Source: Clostridiaceae bacterium (GTDB taxonomy: Bacteria; Bacillota; Clostridia; Lachnospirales; Lachnospiraceae). From it: a DNA stretch of 64,000 nucleotides. The position numbers and the translations under genes were made by a program. The stretch is taken from contig CABJBA010000005.1 in assembly GCA_902363735.1 (NCBI GenBank), positions 223,952 to 287,951 on the forward strand, given 5' to 3'. The notes beneath the pieces were generated by a model. The model saw only the letters and a program-made list of their open reading frames with translations. It was not told the origin of the DNA and did no database searches. Of the stretch, positions 53,971 through 62,074 are shown in pieces (positions within the stretch are counted from its first letter, which is position 1; the number at the start of each line of letters is the position of its first letter).

Positions 53971-54990
53971 CTAGTAAATGGAGCCGCTGTTTACGATTGG
54001 CTGAGCCTCTTTATTACCGCAAAGAACAACCAGCAAATTGCTTACCATAGAGGCCTTTCTTTCGTCATCCAGAACTACAATTTCTTCCTGTCCTAATTGG
54101 TCGATTGCCATTTTCACCATACTTACGGCACCTTCTACAATTTTTTGTCTTGCGGCTATCACTGCAACGGCCTGCTGCCTCTGCAGCATGGCGGCAGCTA
54201 TTTCTTCAGAATAAGACAAATGGGTAATTCGCACTTCCTTGATTTCCAGACCGGCTTCTCTGACTCTTTGCTGTAATTCCACCCTCATGCTTTCAGCAAT
54301 TTCCTGGCTGCTGCCTCTTAGTGTTTTTTCATCGGCATCATCTTCCATGGTATCATATGGATAAAGTCTTGAAACATTACGGATAGTAGAATCACATTGT
54401 ATGGCCAGGAAGGTCTTGTAATTATCTACATTAAACACGGCTTTAGTGGGATCGGAGACTCTCCAGATTACCACTGCACCGATGATAATAGGATTGCCAA
54501 GGACATCGTTTACCTTTTGCTTTTCATTGCTGAAGGTTAAGGTTTTGGTGGAAATTTTTTTATTGGAGGTAAGACGGATACTTTCAGCAGTGTTTGCGGC
54601 ATTGTATGTTCCGGCAGGGACCGCTGTATTTTCAGTGAAGTTTTTTTGCGGATAAATGGCCCCTGCAAAAGGATTTGTGTAATAATAGCCTTCTTTTTTT
54701 ATGGTACCGTAATATTTGCCGAATAAAGTCATGACCAATGCTTCATTGGGATTCAATATATGAAAACCACCCAGCATAATGCATAAAACGATTATGAGAA
54801 CAGTTCCGCCAACTAACAGTGCTGTGCCTGCAAAGCCACTTTCGCTGCTTAATTGAATAATGCCAGTAATGATGCTCCATATGGACAGCCCAAAACCAGC
54901 CAGAACCAAAATGAGCATGATTCCTCCATTCAGAGGTTTGATTTCTTTTTCTTCAATATTGCTTAATTTAAATTCTTTTTCATTGTCCAT
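53971..54990 (-). CDS. SPFH/Band 7 domain membrane protein
   Basis: 339 residues with two N-terminal transmembrane helices (ILVLAGFGLSIWSIITGII and ALLVGGTVLIIVLCIMLGG), then a stomatin/prohibitin-like SPFH domain (HILNPNEALVMTLFGKYYGTIKKEGYYYTNPF ... RVSDPTKAVFNVDNYKTFLAIQCDSTIRNV) and a helical C-terminus (ITHLSYSEEIAAAMLQRQQAVAVIAARQKIVEGAV). SPFH proteins build membrane microdomains and cages around proteases or transporters. No FtsH- or NfeD-type partner gene is adjacent; the ribbon-helix-helix gene is. Confidence 0.9.
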   Translation of the reverse strand: MDNEKEFKLSNIEEKEIKPLNGGIMLILVLAGFGLSIWSIITGIIQLSSESGFAGTALLVGGTVLIIVLCIMLGGFHILNPNEALVMTLFGKYYGTIKKEGYYYTNPFAGAIYPQKNFTENTAVPAGTYNAANTAESIRLTSNKKISTKTLTFSNEKQKVNDVLGNPIIIGAVVIWRVSDPTKAVFNVDNYKTFLAIQCDSTIRNVSRLYPYDTMEDDADEKTLRGSSQEIAESMRVELQQRVREAGLEIKEVRITHLSYSEEIAAAMLQRQQAVAVIAARQKIVEGAVSMVKMAIDQLGQEEIVVLDDERKASMVSNLLVVLCGNKEAQPIVNSGSIY

Positions 54991-55019
54991 ACTGATTTCC
55001 TCCGATAACTATATTGTTG

Positions 55020-55050
55020 TGATATCATTATGATATCATATTATCATCAC
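55020..55050. promoter_or_regulatory. Tandem repeat operator upstream of the SPFH-RHH pair
   Basis: TGATATCAT is repeated at 55020-55028 and 55031-55039, an 11-bp period, followed by a degenerate third copy (TTATCATCAC). The second copy lies in the perfect palindrome TATGATATCATA (55029-55040). Direct repeats about one helical turn apart are what ribbon-helix-helix repressors bind. Confidence 0.6.
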
Positions 55051-55127
55051 ATTTTTTGTTTGTCAATATTTAAATTCAAAAATCATTCCTAATAGCCTTT
55101 CTTTATAGCTTGTTTATATTTTATAAA

Positions 55128-55143
55128 ACAGAACATTTTGTGT
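55128..55143. promoter_or_regulatory. NrdR box 1
   Basis: ACAGAACATTTTGTGT matches the NrdR consensus ACACTATATATAGTGT at 11 of 16 positions, including both ends. It lies exactly 31 bp from the second box, the expected spacing (three helical turns). Confidence 0.7.
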
Positions 55144-55158
55144 TTGTGTAGTTGAAAT

Positions 55159-55174
55159 AAACTATATGTTGTGG
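55159..55174. promoter_or_regulatory. NrdR box 2
   Basis: AAACTATATGTTGTGG matches the NrdR consensus at 12 of 16 positions. With box 1 it forms the paired arrangement that NrdR uses to repress ribonucleotide reductase genes when dATP is plentiful. Confidence 0.75.
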
Positions 55175-55247
55175 TATATTTTACGAGTGGTATTTAATAA
55201 CAGTTATTGATATTAATTATAGAAATAAAACAAACAGGAGAGCGCAA

Positions 55248-57512
55248 ATGGATATCAAAAGGAACAGGGCGATTGAAGAAGTCTTAGGTTACTTTGAAGA
55301 AGTGCCGGAACTAAGGAGTGTTTTAGATGGAATTCAAAAAAGGTGGAGTTCCCCCTCTTACGCACTGGATCAGCTCTTTTTAAAATTTAAATCCTTCCGG
55401 AATGAAAAGATGAGTCTTTCGCAGCGGTTTAACGCTCTTTTACAGGCAGCAGTGGAGCTGACAACCCAGGAGGCACCTGATTGGGAGTATATAGGGGCAA
55501 GTCTTTTGATGCTTCGCTTTGAAACAGATTTAAAAGCAGAGCTGAACCAGCGCGGGCTTAAAAGCTTTTATGATAAAATATGTTATCTGACGGAAGAGCG
55601 GCTTTATGGAGAGTACATTCTGGAACATTATACAAAAGAAGAAATTGACCGGTATGAGGAATATATGGACAGGTCCAGAAATCATCTTTTTAATTATTCA
55701 GGTCTGGATCTGCTTCTTGGCCGGTATGTCATCCGCAGCCGCCAGAATACACCTTTGGAAACTCCTCAGGAGATGTATCTTGGAATTGCCATGCATCTTG
55801 CCATGAAAGAAGGGGAAGACCGGGATATATGGGTAAAACGGTTTTATGATATGCTCAGCACCTTGAAGGTGACTATGGCAACTCCTACTCTGTCAAATGC
55901 CAGAAAGCCTTATCATCAGCTTTCTTCTTGCTTTATTGATACTGTGCCGGACAGTCTGGATGGAATTTACCGGAGTATTGACAGCTTTGCCAGGGTCAGT
56001 AAATTCGGTGGGGGTATGGGGCTTTACTTTGGAAAGGTCAGAGCAGCAGGTAGTACCATCCGGGGGTTTCAGGGTGCAGCAGGAGGCGTGATCCGCTGGA
56101 TCAAGCTGGCTAATGATACTGCTGTGGCTGTGGATCAGCTTGGAGTGCGTCAGGGGGCTGTTGCAGTGTATTTAGATGCCTGGCATAAGGATCTGCCGGA
56201 ATTCCTGGATTTAAAGACCAACAACGGAGATGACCGGATGAAGGCCCATGATGTTTTTCCGGCGATCTGCTACCCGGATTTGTTTTGGAGACGGGCAAAA
56301 GAAAGTCTTGAAGGTGATTGGCATCTTATGTGCCCTCATGAAATTTTAACGGTAAAGGGCTGGGCCCTGGAAGACTTTTATGGGTTACAGTGGGAGGAAC
56401 GTTATCTGGAATGTGTGAAAGATGACAGGATTCAGAAACGGGTGGTTTCTATTAAGGATCTGGTGCGCCTGATCTTAAAAAGTGCTGTAGAAACAGGAAC
56501 GCCCTTTGCTTTCAACCGGGATATTGTCAATGAGGCAAATCCAAATAAGCATAGCGGTATCATCTACTGCAGCAACCTCTGTACTGAAATTGCACAGAAT
56601 ATGAGTGCCGTGGAACTGGTGGAACAGCGCATAGAAACTGTTGACGGGGAAACTGTAGTGGTAACGGTTACAAAGCCGGGAGATTTTGTGGTCTGTAATT
56701 TAGCCAGTCTCTCTTTGGGGAAAATTGATGTAACAGATAAAGAAGAACTTCAGTCATTGACCCGGAGTGCGGTAAGGGCCCTTGACAATGTTATTGATTT
56801 GAATTTTTCCCCTGTGCCTTATGCAAAGGTCAGTAATCTCAGTTACCGTCCAATCGGACTTGGAGTCAGCGGGTATCATCACATGCTGGCAAAGCATGGA
56901 ATTCCATGGGAATCTGAGCGGCATCTGGAGTTTGCAGACCAGGTATTTGAGGCCATCAATTATGCAGCCATTGAAGCGAGCAGTGACTTTGCCCGGGAAA
57001 AGGGGGCTTATGAGAAATTTAAAGGAAGTGACTGGCAGACAGGGGCTTACTTTGAAAAAAGGGGATATGCCTCTGAGGAGTGGAGCCGGCTCAGGCAAAA
57101 GGTGGCCTTTTCCGGAATAAGAAACGGCTGGCTCATAGCCATTGCCCCTACCAGCAGTACCAGTATGATTGCAGGCACAACAGCAGGTTTAGATCCCATT
57201 ATGGACCGTTTTTATCTGGAGGAAAAAAAGAATGGGCTGGTGCCCAGGGTGGCTCCTGATCTGTCACCTGAAAATTTCTGGATATATAAAAATGCCCACT
57301 ACATTGACCAGAAATGGTCCATCTGTGGAGCAGGAGTCCGCCAGCGCCATATAGACCAGGCTCAGAGCGTGAATCTTTACATTACCAATGATTATACTCT
57401 TCGTCAGGTGCTGAACCTTTATATTCTGGCCTGGGAACAGGGCGTAAAGACCATTTATTATATCCGATCCAGAAGTCTGGAGGTGGAGGAGTGCCAGGTC
57501 TGCTCCACCTAA
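55248..57512 (+). CDS. nrdA: Ribonucleoside-diphosphate reductase, alpha subunit (class I)
   Basis: 754 residues, reduces ribonucleotides with the beta subunit. The active-site Cys pair region (SSCFIDTVPDSLDGI), the radical site NLCTEI, and the C-terminal CQVCS that is re-reduced by thioredoxin are visible. The start has no ATP-cone-like sequence, so dATP feedback through that domain is probably lacking and control may rest on NrdR. AGGAGAG site. It is 50 nt upstream of nrdB. Confidence 0.93.
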   Translation: MDIKRNRAIEEVLGYFEEVPELRSVLDGIQKRWSSPSYALDQLFLKFKSFRNEKMSLSQRFNALLQAAVELTTQEAPDWEYIGASLLMLRFETDLKAELNQRGLKSFYDKICYLTEERLYGEYILEHYTKEEIDRYEEYMDRSRNHLFNYSGLDLLLGRYVIRSRQNTPLETPQEMYLGIAMHLAMKEGEDRDIWVKRFYDMLSTLKVTMATPTLSNARKPYHQLSSCFIDTVPDSLDGIYRSIDSFARVSKFGGGMGLYFGKVRAAGSTIRGFQGAAGGVIRWIKLANDTAVAVDQLGVRQGAVAVYLDAWHKDLPEFLDLKTNNGDDRMKAHDVFPAICYPDLFWRRAKESLEGDWHLMCPHEILTVKGWALEDFYGLQWEERYLECVKDDRIQKRVVSIKDLVRLILKSAVETGTPFAFNRDIVNEANPNKHSGIIYCSNLCTEIAQNMSAVELVEQRIETVDGETVVVTVTKPGDFVVCNLASLSLGKIDVTDKEELQSLTRSAVRALDNVIDLNFSPVPYAKVSNLSYRPIGLGVSGYHHMLAKHGIPWESERHLEFADQVFEAINYAAIEASSDFAREKGAYEKFKGSDWQTGAYFEKRGYASEEWSRLRQKVAFSGIRNGWLIAIAPTSSTSMIAGTTAGLDPIMDRFYLEEKKNGLVPRVAPDLSPENFWIYKNAHYIDQKWSICGAGVRQRHIDQAQSVNLYITNDYTLRQVLNLYILAWEQGVKTIYYIRSRSLEVEECQVCST

Positions 57513-57562
57513 GAAACTTCAGACAGAAGAAATAAAAAACAGGAGAGCGGAGGAACAAGTAT

Positions 57563-58606
57563 ATGAAACCATTAAAAAAGAGGCCTCTCTTTAATCCGGA
57601 TGGAGAAATTGATGTAAGAGAGAGGCGGATGATCAACGGAAATACTACAAATCTCAATGATTTTAATAATATGAAATATAAATGGGTCAGCGACTGGTAT
57701 CGTCAGGCCATGAATAACTTCTGGATTCCAGAGGAAATTAATTTAAGCAGGGACAGAAAGGACTATCCCCTTTTAAGCACTTTTGAGCGAAGAGCTTATG
57801 ATAAGATTCTTTCCTTTCTGGTGTTTTTAGACAGCATTCAGACAGCCAATCTGCCTGCCATCGGGGAATATGTGACAGCCAATGAAATTAACTTGTGTCT
57901 TTCCATACAAACCTTTCAGGAGGCAGTTCACAGTCAGAGTTACAGTTATATGCTGGATACCATTTGCGAGCCCCAAACCAGAAACGAAGTGCTGTACCAA
58001 TGGAAAAATGATGCCAAGCTGCTGGCCCGCAACACCTTTATTGGAAATCTATATAACGAGTTCCAGAATAATAAAACGCCTTTTGCTTTTATGAAAACGG
58101 TGGTAGCCAATGTGATTCTGGAAGGAATTTATTTTTACAGCGGATTTATGTTCTTTTACAATCTGGGGAGAAATCACAAGATGACAGGCTCCTCTCAGGA
58201 AATACGTTACATCAACCGTGATGAGAACACCCATCTATGGCTGTTTTGCAATATTATCAGGGAACTGGAAAAGGAAGAACCGGCACTATTTACTGAAGAA
58301 CGGTTGGAAGTTTACCGGAGTATGATAAAAGAAGGGTGTGAACAGGAAATTGCCTGGGGCTGCTATGCCATCGGTGATCATGTGCCGGGGCTGACAAAAG
58401 AAATGATTACCGGTTATATTAAATATCTGGGAAATTTGCGGTGCAACCTCCTTGGCTGGGAGAGCATTTACGAAGGTCATGACAAAGAACCGGAAAATAT
58501 GGTCTGGGTCAGCCAGTACAGCAATGCCAATATGATAAAAACTGATTTTTTTGAAGCCAGAAGTACGGCTTATGCAAAAAGCAGCGCATTGGTAGATGAT
58601 TTATAA
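57563..58606 (+). CDS. nrdB: Ribonucleoside-diphosphate reductase, beta subunit (class I)
   Basis: 347 residues, carries the dimetal centre and radical. Metal ligands Asp90 (FLDSIQ), Glu120 and His123 (QEAVHSQSYSYM) are present, and Tyr127 stands at the place of the E. coli radical Tyr122, so it is not of the Tyr-less Chlamydia type. The second ligand set lies in NVILEGIYFYSGF and RDENTHLWLF. It needs oxygen or an alternative activation, notable in a probable anaerobe, which usually also carries class III NrdD elsewhere. Followed by the tmRNA promoter. Confidence 0.94.
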   Translation: MKPLKKRPLFNPDGEIDVRERRMINGNTTNLNDFNNMKYKWVSDWYRQAMNNFWIPEEINLSRDRKDYPLLSTFERRAYDKILSFLVFLDSIQTANLPAIGEYVTANEINLCLSIQTFQEAVHSQSYSYMLDTICEPQTRNEVLYQWKNDAKLLARNTFIGNLYNEFQNNKTPFAFMKTVVANVILEGIYFYSGFMFFYNLGRNHKMTGSSQEIRYINRDENTHLWLFCNIIRELEKEEPALFTEERLEVYRSMIKEGCEQEIAWGCYAIGDHVPGLTKEMITGYIKYLGNLRCNLLGWESIYEGHDKEPENMVWVSQYSNANMIKTDFFEARSTAYAKSSALVDDL

Positions 58607-58623
58607 GAGGTTAAAGGCTGGTC

Positions 58624-58652
58624 TTGACAACCGGCTTCATTCATGCTAACAT
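58624..58652 (+). promoter_or_regulatory. tmRNA promoter
   Basis: TTGACA (58624-58629), 17 bp, TAACAT (58647-58652) with an extended -10 TG at 58644-58645. The core TTCATGCTAACATG closely matches the promoter at 27570. Confidence 0.75.
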
Positions 58653-58680
58653 GAGGATGCTCAAAAAATGAGCACCAGTC

Positions 58681-59020
58681 GGGGGCAGTACTGGTTTCGA
58701 CAGGGGTCATGCAGCTGGTGAAGCTATCCGCATGCGATGCGTCAAATGGCAAACTTAAATTTAAACGCTAACAATAACGAATTAGCATTAGCAGCGTAAG
58801 CTGCTTGTCGGCCTTAGAGCACTCACACTTTAAGATCCCGGCATCGACTATGTGAGAAACGACATGTGCAAAGCTTTGAGCATGTGGACGTAATATGAAG
58901 CTACTGAAGCTGTCAGGGTGTTAGTTCCCGGTCAGTGGAGGGAATGTTAAAGAACTGACTATGATAGTAGAAGAACAGGGAATTGGTTTTTGGACACGGG
59001 TTCAACTCCCGTCTGCTCCA
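58681..59020 (+). ncRNA. ssrA: tmRNA (transfer-messenger RNA)
   Basis: About 340 nt. The 5' end GGGGGCAGTACTGGTTTCGACAGGGG and the 3' end with GGTTCAACTCCCG (T-arm) and GTCTGCTCCA (acceptor strand, discriminator A at 59020) are typical for one-piece tmRNA. The CCA end is not encoded. The tag frame runs from GCT at 58767 to TAA at 58797-58799 and encodes ANNNELALAA. tmRNA with SmpB rescues stalled ribosomes and tags the peptides for degradation. Its 3' end is a common integration site, and element debris starts directly after it. Confidence 0.96.
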
Positions 59021-59028
59021 CTCTTATG

Positions 59029-59074
59029 AAAAGCCGTTAAACGCCTTATTTAAAGGGTTTGATGGCTTTTTATT
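59029..59074 (+). terminator. Terminator after tmRNA
   Basis: AAAAGCC (59029-59035) and GGCTTTT (59064-59070) with inner pairing (TTAAAC...GGGTTT), followed by TATTTTAT. Confidence 0.65.
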
Positions 59075-59096
59075 TTATGGGGAATTCCGTTTTAAA

Positions 59097-59119
59097 GTGG
59101 GTCAAATTGTGGGTCAAAT
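59097..59119. repeat. Direct repeat GTGGGTCAAAT x2 near the tmRNA 3' end
   Basis: GTGGGTCAAAT occurs at 59097-59107 and 59109-59119 (12-bp period), with a degenerate GGGGTCAGAA at 59141. Repeats of this kind next to an integration site are likely arm-type sites for the element's integrase. The rest of 59120-59314 shows no gene. Confidence 0.5.
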
Positions 59120-59314
59120 AATATTTTGTATTGATGAATGGGGTCAGAAAAATGACAATAATTAAAGTTGATTTATTCTACTTTTTTGTTATACTTTTTA
59201 TATGTATTTTTAATGAAATATCTATACCAAATAAAATAAACTTGTAGTCTGAGTTTAAAATCCTTTTTATGTGCAATAATCTTTTTATTATACAATTATT
59301 AAGGAGGTAATAAT

Positions 59315-59563
59315 ATGCCTAGAGAAGTTAGAAAGTCACCGACTTAAAAATCAAAAGAAGAAATTCAAAATTCTAAAGATGCAATTGTTCAATATAAATC
59401 TGCCATAAAAACACAAGAAGAAACATTAAAACAATTATAGGAAGAACTTAAATTAGAAGAACTTAAAGAGGCACAGGCATTGCTTGATGAAATGAATATG
59501 TCAGTATCAGAGTTAAAAGAATTCATATCTGCATCAAAAGAAAATCCAAAAGAAGAAGAATAA
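59315..59563 (+). pseudogene. Broken small gene, DUF4315-like (mobile-element type)
   Basis: ATG with an AAGGAGG site. The frame of 83 codons is continuous except for TAA at 59345-59347 and TAG at 59438-59440. Reading through gives MPREVRKSPT*KSKEEI...ETLKQL*EELKLEELKEAQALLDEMNMSVSELKEFI. The end resembles DUF4315 proteins of conjugative elements (coiled-coil, then '..L...MNM...EL...'). Both stops could come from Gln codons by one C-to-T change. Confidence 0.55.
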
Positions 59564-59566
59564 TAT

Positions 59567-59606
59567 GATCGGAATCGTTAATAATGATTCCGGTCTTTTT
59601 ATTCCA
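59567..59606 (+). terminator. Terminator after the DUF4315-like remnant
   Basis: GATCGGAATC pairs with GATTCCGGTC and is followed by TTTTT. Confidence 0.75.
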
Positions 59607-59666
59607 CGCAAAACAGAACATATGTTTAAATTTGCATTCCGTTTATGATATAGTATCGTCAGAAAG

Positions 59667-59882
59667 GTGAGTGATACTATGACAGAGCGCAAATTAACAG
59701 AACAGCAAGAATGTATATACTCGTATATTAAGAAGATTATTTTAGATTGGGGATACCCTGATAACGTGAAATTTAAATATGAGTTATTAACGTTTCCTAG
59801 TTGGGTGACGGATAGTCCTGTATATAAATTAGGCGACAGTTATTATACCCATATTAAACTGAGGAAAAGACTCATTAGGTAA
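59667..59882 (+). CDS. Short protein with LexA-like N-terminal helix pattern
   Basis: Up to 71 residues (GTG at 59667, or ATG at 59679 for 67). The start MTERKLTEQQECIYSYIKKIILDWGYP resembles the beginning of LexA-type winged helices (LT..Q..I..YI......GYP), but what follows does not continue the fold and the protein is too short. It may be a small element-borne protein or a truncated regulator. AAAGGTG site. Confidence 0.4.
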   Translation: MSDTMTERKLTEQQECIYSYIKKIILDWGYPDNVKFKYELLTFPSWVTDSPVYKLGDSYYTHIKLRKRLIR

Positions 59883-59917
59883 ATAAAATTAGATTTTCAT
59901 GAGAAAGAAGGTAAAGT

Positions 59918-60205
59918 ATGGAATTAATAAATACTAAAAATAAGCTAATTGAAATTTCTCACTTTTTAAGATAAAGGCTAATAAAAATTGCTTACTCAAG
60001 GGAAACTCAGAAAGCAATAACAAATAACATGCCTGAACATTTTTGCATATGGAAGCGTGATGAATGGATCAAGGTAGTAACTATAACGCAAAAAGGAATT
60101 AATATCAATAAAACTAGCTTTTGCGCTGCATGTTCAGACAATCATATAAAAAAGGTTACTTTCAAACACAAGCAAAGTAGAAGAAATAGCTGCTGACATT
60201 TTTTA
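59918..60205 (+). pseudogene. Broken small gene of unknown function
   Basis: ATG at 59918 with an AGAAGG-type site. The frame of 96 codons has one internal TAA at 59972-59974. Readthrough gives MELINTKNKLIEISHFLR*RLIKIAYSRETQ...FCIWKRDEWIKVVTITQKG...FCAACSDNHIKKVTFKHKQSREEIAADIF. I recognise no family. The long open frame after the stop suggests recent damage. Confidence 0.5.
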
Positions 60206-60322
60206 GAGAACTTGAAAAGATAAAATGTTTTCTCGCCTAAATCCGAATTATTTTAATAATGTGTTCATCTATCATAGGCAGGTGCCTCTTTTAAGTAAAT
60301 GATTTATATACCGGATTGAATT

Positions 60323-60793
60323 TCAGTGTTTTATCTTCTTTTGATGCTGCAAGTGGATTCCAATGTGTCCGATTCCCAAAATTACAACTGAAATCAAAAG
60401 CCAAATTACTTTTCCATACACACCAAGTAGAAAAAACGCGGCAACAGGTAATGTGGCGCCAGCTACCGGGACACCGCAAATACTGCTGTAAAAATCTGAT
60501 AAGGTCTTTTTGCTTTTAAAATATCTGATCCACCATACTTCATACAAGAGCATCAAAAGTACTGCGGCCATAAGCCACAGTGTCCATGCTGACCACGAGC
60601 GAAGATTGAAGTCTGAAAAAATGAGCGCGGTGCAGGTAACAAGAACCTGTCCAATGCGTTCAAAAGCCACCAAGACCTTACTTTCGTTTCGAGAATCATA
60701 CTCCTTAGGCTGATGTCTTGTCCACATAAGGTTAGGAATTATCAACATCAGCCAAAAAACCAGCCCTATATAAGAAAAACCGAAATGTCCCAT
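60323..60793 (-). CDS. Small membrane protein
   Basis: 156 residues from the ATG at 60793, which has GGAG 6 nt upstream; an ATG at 60805 would add four residues. Four hydrophobic helices (IGLVFWLMLIIPNLMW, AWTLWLMAAVLLMLLYEVWW, PVAAFFLLGVYG, VIWLLISVVILGIGHIGIHL). Not assigned to a family. Cargo of the tmRNA-linked region or a displaced chromosomal gene. Confidence 0.7.
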   Translation of the reverse strand: MGHFGFSYIGLVFWLMLIIPNLMWTRHQPKEYDSRNESKVLVAFERIGQVLVTCTALIFSDFNLRSWSAWTLWLMAAVLLMLLYEVWWIRYFKSKKTLSDFYSSICGVPVAGATLPVAAFFLLGVYGKVIWLLISVVILGIGHIGIHLQHQKKIKH

Positions 60794-60924
60794 ACTTATC
60801 TCCATTCAATTAAAATTTAAGTATAATATAATCTTAAAGGAATGCTGGATAAGAAACAAGTAGCAAAATTATTACAATTAATAAAAATGAAATTTAACTA
60901 CAAAAATGAAAAGGAGATTACGTT

Positions 60925-61095
60925 ATGGGATTTATTGCAGATTTATTTTCGGAAATAGCATTTAATATTGTGGGTGGTATACAGAAAGAGCCATTGGATA
61001 TGGACAAAGTTATAAAAGAGTCTAACCAAGTTAAGAATGGGAAAATATCAAAAGGTGAATTTTATAGAAATGTTAATAATGGAAAGTACAAATAA
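60925..61095 (+). CDS. Small hypothetical protein (56 residues)
   Basis: Short gene with a good AAGGAG site 9 nt before the ATG. It encodes MGFIADLFSEIAFNIVGG followed by a charged tail (KEPLDMDKVIKESNQVKNGKISKGEFYRNVNNGKYK). An N-terminal amphipathic helix is likely. No family recognised. Confidence 0.5.
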   Translation: MGFIADLFSEIAFNIVGGIQKEPLDMDKVIKESNQVKNGKISKGEFYRNVNNGKYK

Positions 61096-61117
61096 AAATA
61101 TAAAACAGTTCTGAAAG

Positions 61118-61238
61118 CTATCTGATTAGCACTATAAGTCCAACTTTATATCCGTCCGGTGTGGTTGTATTATGTAGCATATATCCATTTGCATCAAAAT
61201 AATATTGTTTACCCTCTACTTCTTTCCATGAATAGGAG
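61118..61238 (-). pseudogene. Remnant of a cell-wall-binding repeat protein
   Basis: The - strand reads WKEVEGKQYYFDANGYMLHNTTTPDGYKVG, a clear choline-binding-like repeat of the same kind as in the proteins at 15046 and 15959, and then stops (61118-61120). There is no start or signal peptide. It overlaps the end of the antirepressor remnant in another frame. Confidence 0.5.
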
Positions 61239-61731
61239 AGTAGCGGTATCAAATTTATCTAATACATTCTTTTTCTGCATCAGATTATATATGTAATTTA
61301 ACCCCTTGGGAGACACCATAGTAACACTTGACACATGTCCGCTTTCTGATTTTGATGTTATGACCTTGAATATGCTATTATTTGTGTATCTACCATATGG
61401 AATGTTGAAGTTACTCTGTTTGGTTAACACCTTGCATCTGCGAAGAAATTCGAACAGCTTGTTCCTACCGATTTCCACCATGGCAGCTACGTCGATAAAT
61501 TGTAAGTAGCCTTGGGCTGTCATTAAGTCTACATATGCCTTTGCTTGAGATAGCGCTTGATCTCAGTACGCATTGGCTTGGCTTCTTTTTTCTAGAGGAC
61601 ATTAGTACCTCATACATAGCATTTTCAGTAATAAATACACAGGTTTTCGGAAGCATATTTTTACCATCAATGGGCATGTCTATGTACTTCCCTGTTGAAT
61701 CGTAAAGGCTACCGTCAGTTGCAACTCCAAT
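61209..61731 (-). pseudogene. Frameshifted phage antirepressor (Bro-N plus KilAC/ANT domain)
   Basis: Two - strand pieces in different frames. The upstream part reads ATDGSLYDSTGKYIDMPIDGKNMLPKTCVFITENAMYEVLMSSRKK, the C-terminal part of a Bro-N domain. After a frameshift near 61565, AKAYVDLMTAQGYLQFIDVAAMVEIGRNKLFEFLRRCKVL...TMVSPKGLNYIYNLMQK follows, the KilAC antirepressor domain. The Bro-N start is missing. It marks phage or element ancestry of this region. Confidence 0.65.
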
Positions 61732-61735
61732 TCAT

Positions 61736-62074
61736 GAGAAGCTGATCCGTTTAGTAAAAAAGCTTCGATATGGATTCCGGAAACTATCCCAGATGATGGG
61801 GAGGACTGAAGGAGCCATACAGTGCCATCTCACTGATCTAAAAATTAAAGATCCTTCCATAAAATCGGACAATCATACATAGTGGACCGATGAGGAATTT
61901 GAGGTACTGGGGCAGCTTATCGTTTCTGAAAAGAAGTATGAACAGATTGCAGATGATATTGATAAGTCAGTAAAGGCCATTTGTGGACGGGTTTATCAGA
62001 TGTACTTAACCCAAAGCCTTAGGGAAGACAGGAAAAAGCAGTATCTTAGGAAAATGGCTGTCCTTGATAAGTAA
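61736..62074 (+). pseudogene. Phage-like DNA-binding protein remnant with internal stop
   Basis: No start codon. The frame reads EKLIRLVKKLRYGFRKLSQMMGRTEGAIQCHL...SDNHT, TAG at 61880-61882, then WTDEEFEVLGQLIVSEKKYEQIADDIDKSVKAICGRVYQMYL...MAVLDK, stop 62072. Two helix-turn-helix-like segments are visible, the second Myb-like (WTDEE...L). It resembles small regulators of phage genomes; 5' part lost against the antirepressor remnant. Confidence 0.5.

Noticed and set aside
58983..59165. Open frame of 60 codons over the tmRNA end
   Set aside because: It lies within the tmRNA 3' part and its terminator, without a ribosome binding site.
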